From contig CBHWDO010000008.1 of assembly GCA_966112615.1 (NCBI GenBank), positions 62,001 through 126,000 on the forward strand: a DNA stretch of 64,000 nucleotides, read 5' to 3'. How positions within the stretch are numbered: the first letter of the stretch is position 1; each line of letters opens with the position of its first letter. Position numbers and translations under genes: made by a program. Positions 63,047 to 64,000 of the stretch are shown here, in pieces. The notes beneath the pieces are model-generated. The model worked only from the letters and a program-made list of their open reading frames with translations, was not told the DNA's origin and did no database searches. The stretch comes from Flavitalea sp966112615. GTDB taxonomy: Bacteria; Bacteroidota; Bacteroidia; Chitinophagales; Chitinophagaceae.

Positions 63047-64000
63047 ATGCGGTTTACCCAACTCGATTGGATCATACTCATTGGAACATTGCTGCTGATC
63101 ATTCTCTATGGAGTGTATCGCAGCAAATCTTCCCGTAACCTCGATGGATACTTCCTTGGCAACAGGGAAATGCCCTGGTTCATCGTGTTACTGAGTATCA
63201 TGGGTACACAGGCAAGTGCCATCACATTTCTTACTGCTCCCGGACAGGCATACACAGATGGGATGCGTTTCGTTCAATATTATTTCGGGATCCCGCTGGC
63301 AATGGTAGTAGTGGCCGTGACCTTCGTTCCCATTTTTCACCGGCTGAAGATCTACACGGCATACGAATACCTCGAAGACCGGTTCGATCTGAAAACAAGA
63401 ACATTCACTTCATTTCTGTTTTTGTTATCACGTGGATTATCAACAGGTATCAGCATCATCGCTCCTTCACTGGTATTGCACAGCATGCTTGGATGGGATG
63501 TATACACCACGAATATTTTCATGGGAGGACTGGTGATCATTTACACGGTAACTGGTGGTGCAAAAGCTGTTGCCTATACGCAGCAGATTCAGTTCATCAT
63601 CATTTATGCAGCTATGTTTCTTGCGGCTTATTATGTATTGAAGATGTTACCGCAGGGAATCAGTTTCACGGATGCATTACATATCAGTGGAAAATCTGGA
63701 AAGCTCAATGTGATCAGTGACGGGATCAAACCTGATGGAAGTTTTGATTGGAAAGACCGTTACAATATCTGGAGTGGGGTCATTGGTGGATTCTTTTTAT
63801 CACTCAGTTATTTTGGAACCGATCAATCCCAGGTAGGAAGATATCTAACGGGCAGCAGTATACGCGAAAGTAAACTCGGTTTGCTGATGAATGGATTGGT
63901 AAAAGTTCCGCTCCAGTTTTCCATTCTTCTCATCGGTGCATTGCTTTTTTCATTCTACATGTTTTACCAGGCTCCAGCCTACTTTAACCTGGCACAGGAG
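63047..64000 (+). CDS. sodium:solute symporter (SSS family), cut by window edge
   Basis: 318 codons visible; the C-terminus is outside. Many membrane helices with the SSS pattern: DGYFLGNREMPWFIVLLSIMGTQASAITFLTAPGQAY, FLFLLSRGLSTGISIIAPSLVLH, TVTGGAKAVAYTQQIQF and FGTDQSQVGRYLTG. Imports a solute with sodium; the substrate may be the product of the periplasmic M14 and PIG-L enzymes encoded upstream in the same operon (inference). Confidence 0.9.
   Translation, partial: MRFTQLDWIILIGTLLLIILYGVYRSKSSRNLDGYFLGNREMPWFIVLLSIMGTQASAITFLTAPGQAYTDGMRFVQYYFGIPLAMVVVAVTFVPIFHRLKIYTAYEYLEDRFDLKTRTFTSFLFLLSRGLSTGISIIAPSLVLHSMLGWDVYTTNIFMGGLVIIYTVTGGAKAVAYTQQIQFIIIYAAMFLAAYYVLKMLPQGISFTDALHISGKSGKLNVISDGIKPDGSFDWKDRYNIWSGVIGGFFLSLSYFGTDQSQVGRYLTGSSIRESKLGLLMNGLVKVPLQFSILLIGALLFSFYMFYQAPAYFNLAQE

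Overview
This window looks like a chromosomal segment of a Bacteroidota bacterium, most likely from the Chitinophagaceae/Chitinophagales. The evidence is the gene content: a PorW/SprE-type component of the type IX secretion system, two Oar-like TonB-dependent receptors with carboxypeptidase-regulatory N-terminal domains, a Porin_10-type porin, a class I SAM/DUF2071/DoxX cassette, TamB, and several promoters that fit the Bacteroidota pattern TTG-N19/20-TAnnTTTG. Genes are dense, GC is moderate, and I see no rRNA, tRNA, CRISPR array, integrase, transposase or prophage gene.

Layout. 0-3.3 kb: end of an L,D-transpeptidase, an RlpA-like protein, a small barrel protein and a lipoprotein. 3.4-9 kb (minus): PBP1A and PorW. 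9.1-11 kb: an M23-like membrane stub, bactofilin, a small membrane protein and an SprT-like protein. 11-19 kb: GNAT acetyltransferase, sucC, purine nucleoside phosphorylase, a porin, and a TonB receptor with a probable metal-repressor operator. 19-33.7 kb: enzymes, including two groups of amide-bond-forming genes (GATase + ATP-grasp-like; GCS2 ligase + RimK-like ATP-grasp + divergent esterase), a secreted SGNH hydrolase/amidohydrolase/amidase series, an AT-rich four-gene overlapping operon, free-Met sulfoxide reductase and an AlkD-like protein. 33.8-40.7 kb: tandem Oar-like receptors. 40.8-52.8 kb: ribBA, hypotheticals, a two-component pair, an MBL-fold protein and TamB. 52.8-64 kb: asparaginase, a dioxygenase-thioredoxin fusion, a LytTR regulator, gamma-glutamyltransferase, and an operon of M14 peptidase, PIG-L deacetylase, two tiny membrane proteins and a sodium:solute symporter cut by the right edge.

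The most unusual signal is between the genes. Six unrelated families of short repeats occupy the spacers, and almost every copy begins in, at, or within a few bases of a stop codon, with the purine-rich strand in the sense of the upstream gene. The most elaborate family, at least seven complete or partial copies, is a branched palindrome. Boxes of the form GGGCTGAAC/GGGCTGACC alternate with small hairpins whose loops are nearly always three bases and usually C-GNA-G when read in the direction of the box. The right half repeats the same design on the other strand. Other families (AGTTAGG heptamers, GGAATACAC nonamers, CGGTAATCGG, GAAGTG) also build 3-prime tails, sometimes large hairpins around a terminator, and in several genes the repeat writes the last codons and the stop. 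I do not recognise this as a described element. It is my main candidate for something new.
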